Origin: Streptomyces venezuelae | GTDB lineage: Bacteria > Actinomycetota > Actinomycetes > Streptomycetales > Streptomycetaceae | Direction of reading: 5' to 3' | Length of the DNA stretch: 64,000 bases | Assembly (NCBI RefSeq): GCF_008642355.1 | Contig: NZ_CP029193.1 | Coordinates: 1,264,001 to 1,328,000, forward strand | Shown here: in pieces, positions 1 to 11,385 of the stretch | How positions within the stretch are numbered: the first letter of the stretch is position 1 | Layout of the letters: every line of letters starts with the position of its first letter | Notes under the pieces: model-generated | The model's input: only the letters and a program-made list of their open reading frames with translations | Told to the model about the DNA's origin: nothing | Databases searched by the model: none | Made by a program: the position numbers and the translations under genes

Positions 1-1063
1 TGAAGGACATCCGGTCGGCGACGGCCTCCCAGGTGAGCAGGCCGGTCTCGACCATCGTCTGCTGCACCACGGACAGGGCGGTCTCCAGGCCGACCATGCC
101 CATGGCGGCAGCGGCCCACTCGCAGTCCTTGTCCTCGTGCGGGTGCGGGGCGTGGTCGGTGGCGACGATGTCGATCGTGCCGTCGGCGAGGGCCTCGCGG
201 AGCGCCATCACGTCGCGCTCGGTGCGCAGCGGCGGGTTGACCTTGTAGACGGGGTTGTAGGAGCGCACCAGCTCATCCGTGAGGAGGAGGTGGTGGGGGG
301 TGACCTCGGCGGTGACGTCGATGCCGCGGGACTTGGCCCAGCGCACGATCTCGACGGATCCGGCGGTCGACAGGTGGCAGATGTGCACCCGCGAGCCGAC
401 GTGCTCGGCGAGCAGCACGTCCCGCGCGATGATCGACTCCTCGGCGACGGCGGGCCAGCCGCCGAGGCCCAGCTCGGCGGAGACGACGCCCTCGTTCATC
501 TGGGCGCCCTCGGTGAGCCGCGGCTCCTGCGCGTGCTGGGCGACGACGCCGCCGAAGGCCTTCACGTACTCCAGGGCGCGGCGCATGATCACGGCGTCGT
601 CGACGCACTTGCCGTCGTCGGAGAAGACGGTGACCCCGGCGGCGGACTCGTGCATGGCGCCGAGCTCGGCGAGCTTCTTGCCCTCGAGGCCGACGGTGAC
701 GGCGCCGATGGGCTGCACGTCGCAGTAGCCGGACTCCTTGCCGAGGCGGTAGACCTGCTCGACGACGCCGGCGGTGTCGGCGACGGGGAAGGTGTTGGCC
801 ATGGCGAACACGGCGGTGTAGCCACCGGAGGCGGCGGCGCGGGTGCCGGTGAGGACGGTCTCGGAGTCCTCGCGGCCCGGCTCGCGCAGGTGGGTGTGGA
901 GGTCGACGAGGCCCGGCAGGAGCACCTTGCCGTCGGCCTCGACGGTCTCGGCGCCGTCGGCGGAGAGTCCCGCGCCCACGGCCTCGATGGTCTCGCCGTC
1001 GATCAGGACGTCCTGCGTCTCGCCGCCGAGCACCTTCGCACCACGAATCAGGATCTTGCTCAT
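1..1063 (-). CDS. pyrC: Dihydroorotase, 3' end cut by window edge
   Basis: Class I dihydroorotase closes N-carbamoyl-L-aspartate to dihydroorotate, step three of pyrimidine synthesis, in the cytosol. The visible 354 residues begin [15 protein letters not shown] and carry the zinc motif [10 protein letters not shown] (His56, His58) and a later [10 protein letters not shown] motif with further active-site residues. The C-terminus lies beyond position 1. The ATG at 1063 sits 2 nt after the pyrB stop, so the two are co-transcribed and probably translationally coupled. The order pyrR-pyrB-pyrC is the usual actinobacterial pyr operon. Identification is secure; only the end is missing. Confidence 0.96.
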   Translation of the reverse strand, partial: MSKILIRGAKVLGGETQDVLIDGETIEAVGAGLSADGAETVEADGKVLLPGLVDLHTHLREPGREDSETVLTGTRAAASGGYTAVFAMANTFPVADTAGVVEQVYRLGKESGYCDVQPIGAVTVGLEGKKLAELGAMHESAAGVTVFSDDGKCVDDAVIMRRALEYVKAFGGVVAQHAQEPRLTEGAQMNEGVVSAELGLGGWPAVAEESIIARDVLLAEHVGSRVHICHLSTAGSVEIVRWAKSRGIDVTAEVTPHHLLLTDELVRSYNPVYKVNPPLRTERDVMALREALADGTIDIVATDHAPHPHEDKDCEWAAAAMGMVGLETALSVVQQTMVETGLLTWEAVADRMSF

Positions 1064-1065
1064 GC

Positions 1066-2046
1066 TTACTTGCTCTCCTCGGAACGGGTGTGGGTGACGG
1101 CGGGCTCGTTGCCGCCCAGAAGCAGGTAGAGGACGGCCATGCGGATGGAGACGCCGTTGGCGACCTGCTCGACGACCGTGCAGCGGTCGGAGTCGGCGAC
1201 CTCGGCGGTGATCTCCATGCCGCGGACCATCGGGCCGGGGTGCATGACGATGGCGTGCTCGGGCATCTTCGCCATGCGCTCGCCGTCCAGGCCGTAGCGG
1301 CGGGAGTACTCGCGCTCGGTGGGGAAGAACGCGGCGTTCATGCGCTCGCGCTGCACCCGCAGCATCATCACGGCGTCGGACTTGGGCAGCACCCGGTCCA
1401 GGTCGTAGCTGACCTCGCAGGGCCACTGCTCGACGCCGACCGGCACGAGGGTGGGCGGGGCGACGAGGGTGACCTCGGCGCCGAGGGTGTACAGCAGGTC
1501 GACGTTGGAGCGGGCGACGCGGCTGTGCAGGATGTCGCCGACCAGGGTGATGTGCTTGCCGGCCAGGTCCTGGCCGAGGCCCGCGTCGGGGCCGACGAGG
1601 CGGCGCCGCATGGTGAAGGCGTCGAGCAGGGCCTGGGTGGGGTGCTGGTGGGTGCCGTCACCCGCGTTGATGACGGCGGCGTCGATCCAGCCGGAGGTCG
1701 CCAGGCGGTAGGGCGCCCCGGAGGCGCCGTGGCGGATGACGACGGCGTCGACGCCCATCGCCTCCAGGGTCTGCGCGGTGTCCTTCAGGGACTCGCCCTT
1801 GGAGACGCTGGAGCCCTTGGCGGCGAAGTTGATGACGTCGGCGGAGAGGCGCTTCTCTGCGGCCTCGAAGGAGATCCGGGTCCGGGTCGAGTCCTCGAAG
1901 AAGAGGTTGACCACGGTGCGGCCGCGCAGGGCGGGCAGTTTCTTGATCGGCCGGTCGGCGACGCGCGCCATCTCCTCGGCCGTGTCGAGGATGAGGACGG
2001 CGTCGTCGCGGGAGAGGTCGGCGGCCGAGATGAGGTGTCGCATCAT
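1066..2046 (-). CDS. pyrB: Aspartate carbamoyltransferase catalytic subunit
   Basis: Condenses carbamoyl phosphate with aspartate to give carbamoyl-aspartate, the committed pyrimidine step. The 326 residues have the usual catalytic-chain length. Visible motifs are the carbamoyl-phosphate loop EDSTRTRIS near residue 52, KGESLKDT near 85 and HPTQALLDA near 135. No regulatory chain gene (pyrI) is next to it, as expected for actinobacteria. Two ATGs are adjacent at the start (MMRHL); either could be used. The 83-nt gap to pyrR contains a small hairpin (CAGGGG/CCCCTG, 2092-2107) but no clear terminator, so read-through from pyrR is likely. Confidence 0.97.
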   Translation of the reverse strand: MMRHLISAADLSRDDAVLILDTAEEMARVADRPIKKLPALRGRTVVNLFFEDSTRTRISFEAAEKRLSADVINFAAKGSSVSKGESLKDTAQTLEAMGVDAVVIRHGASGAPYRLATSGWIDAAVINAGDGTHQHPTQALLDAFTMRRRLVGPDAGLGQDLAGKHITLVGDILHSRVARSNVDLLYTLGAEVTLVAPPTLVPVGVEQWPCEVSYDLDRVLPKSDAVMMLRVQRERMNAAFFPTEREYSRRYGLDGERMAKMPEHAIVMHPGPMVRGMEITAEVADSDRCTVVEQVANGVSIRMAVLYLLLGGNEPAVTHTRSEESK

Positions 2047-2129
2047 CTGCGTGTACTCCGGTGTGTGGAGGTCTGCGGGCGCGCGGGCGCACAGGGGTGT
2101 GCCCCTGGGCCCGTGAGGTGGGAAACCGG

Positions 2130-2738
<609 letters not shown>

Positions 2739-2835
2739 CATTAAAGGACGTCGAAATTGCGCCAGCCAGACTACCAGCACTTACGACCGGGCACGTCATC
2801 GGCCTCCACCGAAGGGGCGGTAAGGACCTTTCGGC

Positions 2836-2878
2836 TTGACGCAGGCAAGTAACGCTGCGTAACCTCACAGTGAGTTAC
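2836..2878 (+). promoter_or_regulatory. bldD promoter with two tandem BldD boxes
   Basis: A sigma-70-like promoter is visible: TTGACG (2836-2841), an 18-bp spacer and TAACCT (2860-2865). Over and beside the -10 lies GTAACGCTGCGTAAC (2849-2863), which fits the published BldD consensus nTnACnC(A/T)GnGTnAn at every fixed position. The directly abutting CTCACAGTGAGTTAC (2864-2878) fits with one mismatch. This is the arrangement expected for BldD autorepression, blocking polymerase at the -10 and start site. Confidence 0.75.
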
Positions 2879-2926
2879 CAGCCACGCGGCGGAGCCGCCT
2901 GATTGTCGCAGCGTCCGGGGAGCTAT

Positions 2927-3427
2927 ATGTCCAGCGAATACGCCAAGCAGCTCGGGGCCAAGCTCCGCGCGATCCGTACCCAGCAGGGCCTTTCCCTCCA
3001 CGGAGTCGAGGAGAAGTCCCAGGGACGCTGGAAGGCGGTCGTCGTGGGGTCGTACGAGCGCGGCGACCGTGCCGTGACCGTGCAGCGCCTCGCCGAGCTG
3101 GCGGACTTCTACGGCGTCCCGGTCCAGGAGCTCCTGCCCGGTACGGCGCCCGGTGGCGCCGCCGAGCCGCCGCCGAAGCTCGTGCTCGACCTGGAGCGTC
3201 TTGCGCACGTCCCGCAGGAGAAGGCGGGTCCGCTGCAGCGGTATGCCGCCACGATCCAGTCGCAGCGCGGTGACTACAACGGCAAGGTGCTGTCGATCCG
3301 CCAGGACGACCTGCGCACCCTGGCCGTGATCTACGACCAGTCGCCCTCGGTCCTGACCGAGCAGCTGATCAGCTGGGGCGTCCTCGATGCGGACGCGCGT
3401 CGCGCCGTCGCCCACGAAGAGGTCTGA
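2927..3427 (+). CDS. bldD: Developmental master regulator BldD
   Basis: BldD represses sporulation genes during vegetative growth and is controlled by cyclic di-GMP. The 166-residue protein matches S. coelicolor BldD as I remember it almost residue for residue. The N-terminal XRE helix-turn-helix covers about residues 8-70. The C-terminal domain carries the c-di-GMP signature RXD-X8-RXXD intact (R114-G-D116, then R125-Q-D-D128). I chose the ATG at 2927, after GGGGAG, over an in-frame start 24 nt upstream because it gives the known MSSEYAKQLG N-terminus. It stands alone between its autoregulatory boxes and a strong terminator. Confidence 0.97.
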   Translation: MSSEYAKQLGAKLRAIRTQQGLSLHGVEEKSQGRWKAVVVGSYERGDRAVTVQRLAELADFYGVPVQELLPGTAPGGAAEPPPKLVLDLERLAHVPQEKAGPLQRYAATIQSQRGDYNGKVLSIRQDDLRTLAVIYDQSPSVLTEQLISWGVLDADARRAVAHEEV

Positions 3428-3458
3428 GCCCGCTTCGGGAGACTTCAGCAGAAACGTA

Positions 3459-3504
3459 CCGCCGGGGTGCGGTGGCCCAAAGGCCACCGCACCCCGGCGG
3501 TTTT
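3459..3504 (+). terminator. Strong intrinsic terminator after bldD
   Basis: A perfect 19-bp stem (3459-3477 with 3482-3500) with a 4-nt CAAA loop is followed by TTTT on the plus strand. It starts 32 nt after the bldD stop. Confidence 0.9.
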
Positions 3505-3556
3505 CTGTGTCTTTCCCGCGCCTCATTGACGCCACACCGGCCAGAAGCCGTGCGGG

Positions 3557-3597
3557 AAAAGTCGGAGGGCCCGCAGCGTATTGCTGCGGGCCCTCCG
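3557..3597 (-). terminator. Intrinsic terminator after nusB
   Basis: A perfect 15-bp stem (3563-3577 with 3583-3597), loop GTATT, is followed on the minus strand by a CTTTT tract (3557-3560 as AAAA on plus). It ends the efp-nusB unit and sits back to back with the bldD terminator. Confidence 0.85.
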
Positions 3598-3627
3598 GAT
3601 GACATGCCGAGGCTTTACGCCTCGTCT

Positions 3628-4062
3628 CTATGCCTCGTCCCGGCGCAGGGACGGCTTCAGATCCTTGAAGCGTCCGAGCAGACCGTTCACAAAGGACGGC
3701 GACTCGTCCGTGGAGAACTCCTTGGCGAGCTGCACCGCCTCGTCGAGCACCACCGCGTCGGGTGTGGCGTCGACCCAGACGAGTTCGTAGGCCCCGAGCC
3801 GCAGGATGTTCCGGTCGACGACCGGCATGCGGTCCAGGGTCCATCCGACGGCGTACTGCGCGATGAGTTCGTCGATGCGGCGCTCGTGCTCCGCGTATCC
3901 CTCGACGAGCTCCATCGTGTACTCGCTCACCGGCGGCTGCCGGGTGTCGGACCGCGAGTGGCGCACCCAGTCCGCGAGGACCGTCAGGACGTCCGTACCG
4001 CGCTGGTCTGCCTCGAAGAGGATCTGGAAGGCGCGCTTGCGGGCCGTGTTACGAGCAGCCAC
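3628..4062 (-). CDS. nusB: Transcription antitermination factor NusB
   Basis: NusB binds boxA RNA with ribosomal protein S10 in rRNA antitermination. The 144 residues begin AARNTARKRAFQILFEAD after a GTG start, and the NusB fold signatures DRNILRLGAYELVW and AVQLAKEFS..SPSFVNGLLG are present. The GTG at 4062 is only 2 nt after the efp TAA, so translation is coupled. An open frame continues upstream over efp, but similarity starts here. Pairing of efp and nusB is conserved in many Gram-positives. Confidence 0.95.
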   Translation of the reverse strand: MAARNTARKRAFQILFEADQRGTDVLTVLADWVRHSRSDTRQPPVSEYTMELVEGYAEHERRIDELIAQYAVGWTLDRMPVVDRNILRLGAYELVWVDATPDAVVLDEAVQLAKEFSTDESPSFVNGLLGRFKDLKPSLRRDEA

Positions 4063-4064
4063 GG

Positions 4065-4631
4065 TTAGCTGTTCACCCGGCCGAGGTAGTCGCTGGTACG
4101 GGTGTCGACCTTGATCTTCTCGCCGGTGGTGATGAAGAGCGGCACCTGGATCTGGTGGCCGGTCTCCAGCGTGGCGGGCTTGGTGCCACCGGTGGAGCGG
4201 TCGCCCTGGACACCCGGCTCGGTCTCCTGGATGACCAGCTCGACGGCGGCGGGGAGCTCGACGTAGAGCACCTCGCCCTCGTGCTGGGCGACGGAGGCGG
4301 TGAAGCCCTCGATCAGGAAGTTGGCGGCGTCGCCGACGGCCTTGCGGTCGACGTGCAGCTGGTCGTACGTCTCCATGTCCATGAAGACGAAGTAGTCGCC
4401 GTCCATGTAGGAGAACTGCATGTCGCGCTTGTCGATCGTGGCCGTGTCGACCTTGACGCCGGCGTTGAACGTCTTGTCGACGACCTTGCCGGAGAGCACG
4501 TTCTTGAGCTTGGTGCGCACGAAGGCCGGGCCCTTGCCGGGCTTGACGTGCTGGAACTCGACGACGGACCAGAGCTGGCCGCCTTCGAGCTTGAGCACCA
4601 GGCCGTTCTTGAGGTCGTTCGTGGAAGCCAC
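4065..4631 (-). CDS. efp: Elongation factor P
   Basis: EF-P relieves ribosomes stalled at polyproline stretches. The 188 residues show all three domains: the N-terminal KOW-like domain with the tip loop [11 protein letters not shown] and the C-terminal [10 protein letters not shown]...[10 protein letters not shown] signature. The tip lysine (Lys33) is framed by the palindromic PGKGP sequence found in actinobacterial EF-P, where the lysine is thought to work unmodified. Consistent with that, no epmA or epmB-like gene is nearby. GTG start at 4631 follows AGGAG. It forms an operon with nusB and follows the M24-like gene by 58 nt. Confidence 0.96.
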   Translation of the reverse strand: MASTNDLKNGLVLKLEGGQLWSVVEFQHVKPGKGPAFVRTKLKNVLSGKVVDKTFNAGVKVDTATIDKRDMQFSYMDGDYFVFMDMETYDQLHVDRKAVGDAANFLIEGFTASVAQHEGEVLYVELPAAVELVIQETEPGVQGDRSTGGTKPATLETGHQIQVPLFITTGEKIKVDTRTSDYLGRVNS

Positions 4632-4689
4632 GGTTGCGGAATCTCCTGCACTGACTGACTGGTGGACGACCCCGGGCGCGCACGCGCCT

Positions 4690-5802
4690 TCAGAGCGCGA
4701 GCAGTTCCTTGGTCGTGATGGTGAGTAGCTCGGGTCCGCCGTCCGCCTCGGGGCGCACGACGAGCGTGTCATCGATCCGGACACCACCCCGGCCAGGGAG
4801 GTGAACCCCCGGTTCGACGGTGACCGGCACGCAGACGTCCAGTTTACCCATGGCCGCGGGCGCCAATTGAGGGTCCTCGTCGATTTCGAGCCCCACACCG
4901 TGTCCGGTGCTGGGAGCGAGCCCTTCCGCATGGCCCGCGGAGTGCAGTACGTGGCGTGCGGCGCGGTCGACGTCGCGGCAGGCGGCGCCGGGTGCGAGGG
5001 CCTCGCGGCCGGCCCGCTGCGCGGCGAAGACGACGTCGTACAACTCGATCTGCCAGTCGGCGGGTGACGTGCCGATGACGAACGTACGCCCGATCTCGCA
5101 GCGATAGCCGCGATAGCTGGCGCCCAGGCAGACGGAGAGGAAATCCCCCTCCTCCACACGCCGGTCCGTCGGCCGGTGACCGCCTCTGCCGGAGTTCGGC
5201 CCGGTCCCGACGGAGGTCGCGAAGGCGGGCCCGTCCGCGCCGTGGTCGACGAGCCGCCGCTCCAGCTCCAGCGCGAGATGCCGCTCCGTCCGCCCCACGA
5301 GGATCGACTCGAGCAGCTCTCCCAGCGCCTGGTCGGCGATTTCAGCGGCGACCCGCAGGCAGGACAGCTCTTCCTCGTCCTTGACGAGCCGCAACTGCTC
5401 GACGGCGGTCCCGAGGTCCATGAGCCGCAGCCGCGGCGCGACGGAACCGACCGCCCGGTGCCGCGCAACGGTCAGGTGGTGCTCCTCCACGGCGAGCGCG
5501 TCGACGCCCTGAGCGGTGGCGAAGTCGGCACCGGCGACGGCGGGATCGGCACTCGGCTCGGTCAGCACCTGTACCCGGAGCCCACCGTCGGCCCGCCCCT
5601 CTCCCGGTTCCCCGCCGAGCGGACGCCCGCACACCAGAACGTCCTCGTCCTCACCCCGACCGACGAGAAGCACGGCACCGTCGGGCGCCGCGCCCGCGAG
5701 ATAGCGCACATTGGCGGGCCGGGACACGAGCGCCGCCCCACCACCCCCGGCAGCACACCGTTCCCGAACCCGCTCCCTGCGGACCGCGTACACCTCTGAC
5801 AT
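4690..5802 (-). CDS. M24 (Xaa-Pro peptidase/creatinase-fold) protein with altered metal site
   Basis: The 370 residues have the two-domain creatinase/prolidase layout: an N-terminal domain (about 1-130) and a pita-bread catalytic domain (about 140-370). Aligned by eye with active aminopeptidase P, two of five metal ligands are kept (His301 in GHGVGLEI, Glu330 in VTVEPG). Three differ: Cys225 where VDFGA has Asp, Glu236 where the second Asp is expected, and Asp344 where GGVRIED has Glu. It may therefore have lost dinuclear-metal peptidase activity or may bind a different ligand. It lies directly upstream of efp and nusB. No strong ribosome-binding site precedes the ATG at 5802. Family membership is sure; activity is doubtful. 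Confidence 0.85.
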   Translation of the reverse strand: MSEVYAVRRERVRERCAAGGGGAALVSRPANVRYLAGAAPDGAVLLVGRGEDEDVLVCGRPLGGEPGEGRADGGLRVQVLTEPSADPAVAGADFATAQGVDALAVEEHHLTVARHRAVGSVAPRLRLMDLGTAVEQLRLVKDEEELSCLRVAAEIADQALGELLESILVGRTERHLALELERRLVDHGADGPAFATSVGTGPNSGRGGHRPTDRRVEEGDFLSVCLGASYRGYRCEIGRTFVIGTSPADWQIELYDVVFAAQRAGREALAPGAACRDVDRAARHVLHSAGHAEGLAPSTGHGVGLEIDEDPQLAPAAMGKLDVCVPVTVEPGVHLPGRGGVRIDDTLVVRPEADGGPELLTITTKELLAL

Positions 5803-5878
5803 GGGGCGAGCCTAAGATCCCACCCGCGCGGGGGCCCGCCGGACGCGTCCGACCGGGCGTCACCCCTATGCCGCGCCC

Positions 5879-6352
5879 TCAGCTGTCGCAGCCGACCCCA
5901 TCACCGTCACGGTCGAGATGCCTGCCGTATCCGGGTTCCCCGCGACGCACGGGAGCGGCACCAGCGGCGCGCGCCTCCGCACAGTTCGCGTAGTACACAG
6001 AGCCCCCACCGGACCCACCGCCGTCATCCGGCGCCGTGACCGTCGACCGCACGGTCTTGGTCGCCCTGACGGTCTTGGTCGCCTCGACCGTCTTGGTGGC
6101 CCGCACGGTGACCGTCGCCCGCGGCTCGGACCGAGCGGTCCCGGAGGCGGTGGGCGAGGCGGTGGCCGTAGCGGTCGCGGTCACGGTGGCTTTCGCCTCG
6201 GCCTTGTCCGCGCCGGTGGTGCCGTCGCCGCCGGCGCCCGCGGCAGCGCCCAGACCGAGGGCGAGGACGATCGCGGGGATGACGTACCGCTTCCGGGCCC
6301 ACTTCGGGGCGGGGCGGCGGACGTCTGGCGGAGTGCCGTACGGATTGCTCAT
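5879..6352 (-). CDS. Membrane-anchored excalibur calcium-binding-domain protein
   Basis: 157 residues. A short cytoplasmic tail is followed by one hydrophobic segment (about 24-42, YVIPAIVLALGLGAAAG), so the protein is a signal-anchor or exported protein. Residues about 50-115 are a low-complexity Thr/Ala/Val stalk with imperfect TVRATKTV repeats. The C-terminal 40 residues form an excalibur domain: YYANCAEARAAGAAPVRRGE, then the DRDGDGVGCD calcium loop with the paired cysteines. The likely location is the cell surface. Start ATG after GAGGGG. The biological role is unknown. Confidence 0.85.
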   Translation of the reverse strand: MSNPYGTPPDVRRPAPKWARKRYVIPAIVLALGLGAAAGAGGDGTTGADKAEAKATVTATATATASPTASGTARSEPRATVTVRATKTVEATKTVRATKTVRSTVTAPDDGGGSGGGSVYYANCAEARAAGAAPVRRGEPGYGRHLDRDGDGVGCDS

Positions 6353-6464
6353 GTCATGCCCCTCGAGCGTATTCCAGGGGCAGGACCGTAGTACCGCGCT
6401 CAGTCGGCGTGAAGGAGACGGGGAGGCACGGTGTCGTAATCGTGACCTGTGGGCACTGCCCCCG

Positions 6465-7415
6465 CTACCACTGCGGTGGGCTCGCGATGGCTCGGGTCAG
6501 GACCTCGTCCAGGACTCGGGCCGTGGCGGGGACGTCCAGTTGGGAGTTGTCGATGATGGGGAGGCCCGAGCCGTACCAGCCCGCCATGCGGCCGTGGATG
6601 CGGGCGACTTCCTCGTCCGTGAGGCGGCGGTTGCCGCTGCGTTCCGCATTGCGTTCCAGGACGATCTCCAGGCCCGGGAGGAGGACCACGGGGAGCAGGC
6701 CTGGGCCCACGTGCCGCTTCCAGCCGCCCAGGCCGACGACCGGGCGGTCCGGGAAGACCGCGTCGTCGAGGATGCACGAGATGCCGTTGGCCAGGAAGTT
6801 CCGCGCGGCGAAGCCGCAGGTGCGGCGGGCCAGGCGGTACTGCGCCTCGGAGTGGTCGTTCCAGCCCGACTGGGGGTCGGCGAACCCCGAGCGCACCCAT
6901 TCACGTACGTCGTCGAGGCTGATGTGGGCCGTGGGCACGCGGCGGTGCTCGGCCCAGTATTTGGCGACGCTCGTCTTGCCCGCGCCGGCGGGGCCGATGA
7001 GCAGGACCGCGAGCGTCGTGGCGCCGGTGTCCGTGGGGGCCGCTCCCTGCGGGGGGCTCGGCATGGCCACGGGGCCGCCGGGCGGCAGTTGGATGTGGCT
7101 CGTCGTGCCGGCGGTGGGCGGCGGGCAGTCGGGCGTGGGGGGCACCGGGGCCGGTCCGTGCGGGGGCGCCGGGGCGTGCGGCATCGGGGGTTGGCCCTGT
7201 GCCTGCGCGGCGTGCGGTGCGTGCGGAGCCTGATGGCTCGCGGGCCCCGGGGGGGAGGGCGCTTGGCCGCCCGCGAACCCCGGCGCGGGGGGCGCGTGCG
7301 GTGCCGCTCCGGGGGGCGGAGCGGTCGGGTGGTGTGCGGCCTGCGACCAGCCGGTGGCCGGTCCGTGCCCCGGCTGGTGGGGCGGCGGCAGCGGAGATCC
7401 CACTGCGTGCTGCAT
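6465..7415 (-). CDS. P-loop NTPase (zeta/chloramphenicol-phosphotransferase-like kinase) with long Pro/His-rich N-tail
   Basis: 316 residues in two parts. Residues 1-130 are disordered and rich in Pro, His, Ala and Gln. Residues about 135-316 are a small-molecule-kinase-type P-loop domain with Walker A GPAGAGKTS, a following HISLDDVREWVRSGF and CILDDAVF, resembling the AAA_33 group that includes chloramphenicol phosphotransferase and tRNA or polynucleotide kinases. The substrate is unknown. It is followed downstream (leftward) by the excalibur gene and preceded by aroB, from which a hairpin separates it. Start is the ATG at 7415 with GGAG 10 nt upstream; a later start inside the tail cannot be excluded. 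Confidence 0.75.
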   Translation of the reverse strand: MQHAVGSPLPPPHQPGHGPATGWSQAAHHPTAPPPGAAPHAPPAPGFAGGQAPSPPGPASHQAPHAPHAAQAQGQPPMPHAPAPPHGPAPVPPTPDCPPPTAGTTSHIQLPPGGPVAMPSPPQGAAPTDTGATTLAVLLIGPAGAGKTSVAKYWAEHRRVPTAHISLDDVREWVRSGFADPQSGWNDHSEAQYRLARRTCGFAARNFLANGISCILDDAVFPDRPVVGLGGWKRHVGPGLLPVVLLPGLEIVLERNAERSGNRRLTDEEVARIHGRMAGWYGSGLPIIDNSQLDVPATARVLDEVLTRAIASPPQW

Positions 7416-7488
7416 CCGGTGCCACTCCGTCTCGTGCGACTGTCGCTGGTAGGGCAGCGACCTGGCCGCCCGTTACCGAACGGTACCG

Positions 7489-7520
7489 TCCCCGGCCGCT
7501 GTTGTGTGAACGGCCGGGGA
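7489..7520 (-). terminator. Hairpin between aroB and the P-loop gene
   Basis: A perfect 10-bp GC-rich stem (7489-7498 with 7511-7520) and 12-nt loop lie 57 nt after the aroB stop. No T-tract follows, so it may be a terminator of the I-shaped Streptomyces type or a processing site. Confidence 0.5.
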
Positions 7521-7576
7521 GGCCGAGACGTGCCCGTGGCCGAATCAGAGAGCCACGGTGACGGGAGCGAGGGCCT

Positions 7577-9182
<1,606 letters not shown>

Positions 9183-9186
<4 letters not shown>

Positions 9187-10367
9187 CGGATCTGCAGGTT
9201 GTCGAGGTAGGACCGCACGTTGCGGCGCGTCTCGGGAACACTGTCGCCCCCGAACTTCTCCGCCACCGCGTCGGCAAGAACCAGCGCGACCATCGCCTCC
9301 GCGACGATCCCGGCCGCCGGCACGGCACACACATCCGAGCGCTGATGGTGCGCCTTGGCTGCCTCACCCGTCGCCACATCGATCGTCGCCAACGCCCGCG
9401 GCACCGTCGCGATCGGCTTCATCGCCGCCCGTACCCGCAACAGCTCACCCGTGGTCAGCCCGCCCTCGGTGCCGCCGGAGCGGCCCGAGGTGCGCTTGAT
9501 GCCGTCCTCCGTGGTGACGATCTCGTCGTGCGCCTTCGAACCCGGCACGCGGGCGAGGTCGAAGCCGTCACCGACCTCGACGCCCTTGATCGCCTGGATG
9601 CCCATGAGCGCCGCCGCCAGGCGCGCGTCCAGACGCCGGTCCCAGTGCACATGCGAGCCGAGCCCGACCGGCACCCCGTACGCGAGGACCTCCACGACAC
9701 CGCCCAGGGTGTCGCCGTCCTTGTGAGCCTGATCGATCTCCGCAACCATCGCCTTCGACGCATCCGCATCCAGGCACCGCACCGGATCCGCGTCCAGCTT
9801 CTCCACGTCCGCGGGGGTCGGGTACACGCCGTACGGCGCCTTGGCCGACGCCAGCTCCGTCACATGCGAGACAATCTCGATCCCGGCCGTCTCCTTCAAA
9901 AACGACCGCGCCACCGCACCCAGCGCCACCCGCGCCGCGGTCTCCCGCGCCGACGCCCGCTCAAGCACCGGCCGCGCCTCGTCGAAGCCGTACTTCTGCA
10001 TGCCCGCCAGATCCGCGTGCCCCGGACGCGGCCGGGTCAGCGGGGCATTACGGGCGAGATCGGCCAGCACCTCCGGATCCACCGGATCGGCCGCCATCAC
10101 CTGCTCCCACTTGGGCCACTCCGTATTGCCCACCATCACCGCGATCGGCGAACCCATGCTCAAACCGTGCCGGACACCACCCAGGAACGTGACCTCATCA
10201 CGCTCGAACTTCATCCGCGCACCCCGGCCATACCCAAGACGCCGCCGCGCCAGATGATCCGCCACCATCTCCGTCGTCACCGGAACGCCGGCGGGAAGAC
10301 CCTCCAACGTCGCGACAAGCGCGGGTCCGTGCGACTCCCCCGCGGTCAGCCAACGCAACCTGCTCAA
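9183..10367 (-). CDS. aroC: Chorismate synthase
   Basis: Makes chorismate from EPSP with reduced FMN. The 394 residues include the N-terminal [17 protein letters not shown] signature, the [12 protein letters not shown] motif and [13 protein letters not shown]. The start codon is TTG at 10367, with GAGGAG about 8 nt upstream; no ATG or GTG fits the family N-terminus. It heads the aroC-aroK-aroB operon. A 187-nt gap to aroE probably holds its promoter. Confidence 0.97.
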
Positions 10368-10554
10368 CGGTGCTCCTCATGCTCGCGCCTCGAACTGCTG
10401 TCTTCGACGGCGCGGCCGGGTGCGCGGCCCTGGCCCGCCACCCCCGATCCTCCCACGACCTGAGGGGCGATCCGGCGTCCGGTCCATCTGACGGACGTCC
10501 CTCGGTCACGCCTCGACCACGGCGCGACCAGGGATTTACCGTGCGGCCCGGGTT

Positions 10555-11385
10555 TTACCGTTCGGCCAGCGCGTGCTCCCCCGCCTTGCGCATGGCGGCG
10601 AGGGGCGCGGGGGCCTGTCCCGTCATCTGCTCGACCTGGAGCACGGCCTGGTGCACAAGGAGGTCGAGGCCGCTGACGACGGCCCCTCCGTACGCCGACC
10701 AGCGGGCGGCGAGCTCGGTGGGCCACGGGTTGTACAGCACGTCGAAGAGAGTGGCGGGCCTCTCGGGCACGGTGGCCGACAGCGCGTCCGTGGTGCCCGC
10801 AGGCGTCGTGGCGATCACCAACGGCGCGTGCAGCGCCTCCGACGCGTCCTCCCAGGACTCGGTCCTGACCTGCACGTCGAGGCGGTCGCCCCACTCGCGC
10901 ATCTCGGCGGCACGGGCATCACTGCGCACGTACGCGACGACCTCACCCGCGCAGATCCGCGCAAGCGCGGCCAGCGCGGACGAGGCGGTGGCGCCCGCGC
11001 CCAGGATCGCGGCGGACTCGACCTGCTCGATGCCCCGCTCGCGGAGCGCGGCGACCATGCCGGGGATGTCGGTGTTGTCACCGACGCGCCGTCCGTCCTC
11101 GCCGAACACCACCGTGTTCACGGCTTCGACGGACGCCGCGGTCTCGCTGACCTGGTCGAGCAGCGGAATGATCGCGCGCTTCAGCGGCATGGTCAGCGAG
11201 AGCCCGGCCCATTCGGGCCCGGCTTTCCCGATGAATTCCGGCAGCGCCGCCTCGTCGATCTCGAAACGGTCGTACGTCCAGCCGGTCAGACCCAGTTCCT
11301 CGTAAGCGGCGCGGTGCAGCACCGGGGAGAGGGAATGGGCGATCGGAGAACCGAGAACCGCGGCCCGTCGCTTCTCCGCGCTCAC
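10555..11385 (-). CDS. aroE: Shikimate 5-dehydrogenase
   Basis: NADP-dependent reduction of 3-dehydroshikimate to shikimate. 276 residues from a GTG that overlaps the mltG stop (GTGA). Shikimate-site motif GSPIAHSLSPVLH, the catalytic lysine in LTMPLKR, DNTDIPG, and the nucleotide loop LGAGATASSAL are all visible. The NADP loop lacks the usual second Arg/Ser pattern of E. coli AroE, but this is common in actinobacteria. It is coupled to mltG although the two functions are unrelated, an arrangement seen across actinobacteria. Confidence 0.93.
   Translation of the reverse strand: MSAEKRRAAVLGSPIAHSLSPVLHRAAYEELGLTGWTYDRFEIDEAALPEFIGKAGPEWAGLSLTMPLKRAIIPLLDQVSETAASVEAVNTVVFGEDGRRVGDNTDIPGMVAALRERGIEQVESAAILGAGATASSALAALARICAGEVVAYVRSDARAAEMREWGDRLDVQVRTESWEDASEALHAPLVIATTPAGTTDALSATVPERPATLFDVLYNPWPTELAARWSAYGGAVVSGLDLLVHQAVLQVEQMTGQAPAPLAAMRKAGEHALAER

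Noticed and set aside
9345-10463. 372-residue open frame antisense to aroC
   Set aside because: Arg/His/Pro-rich shadow frame with no family similarity; aroC on the other strand is certain.
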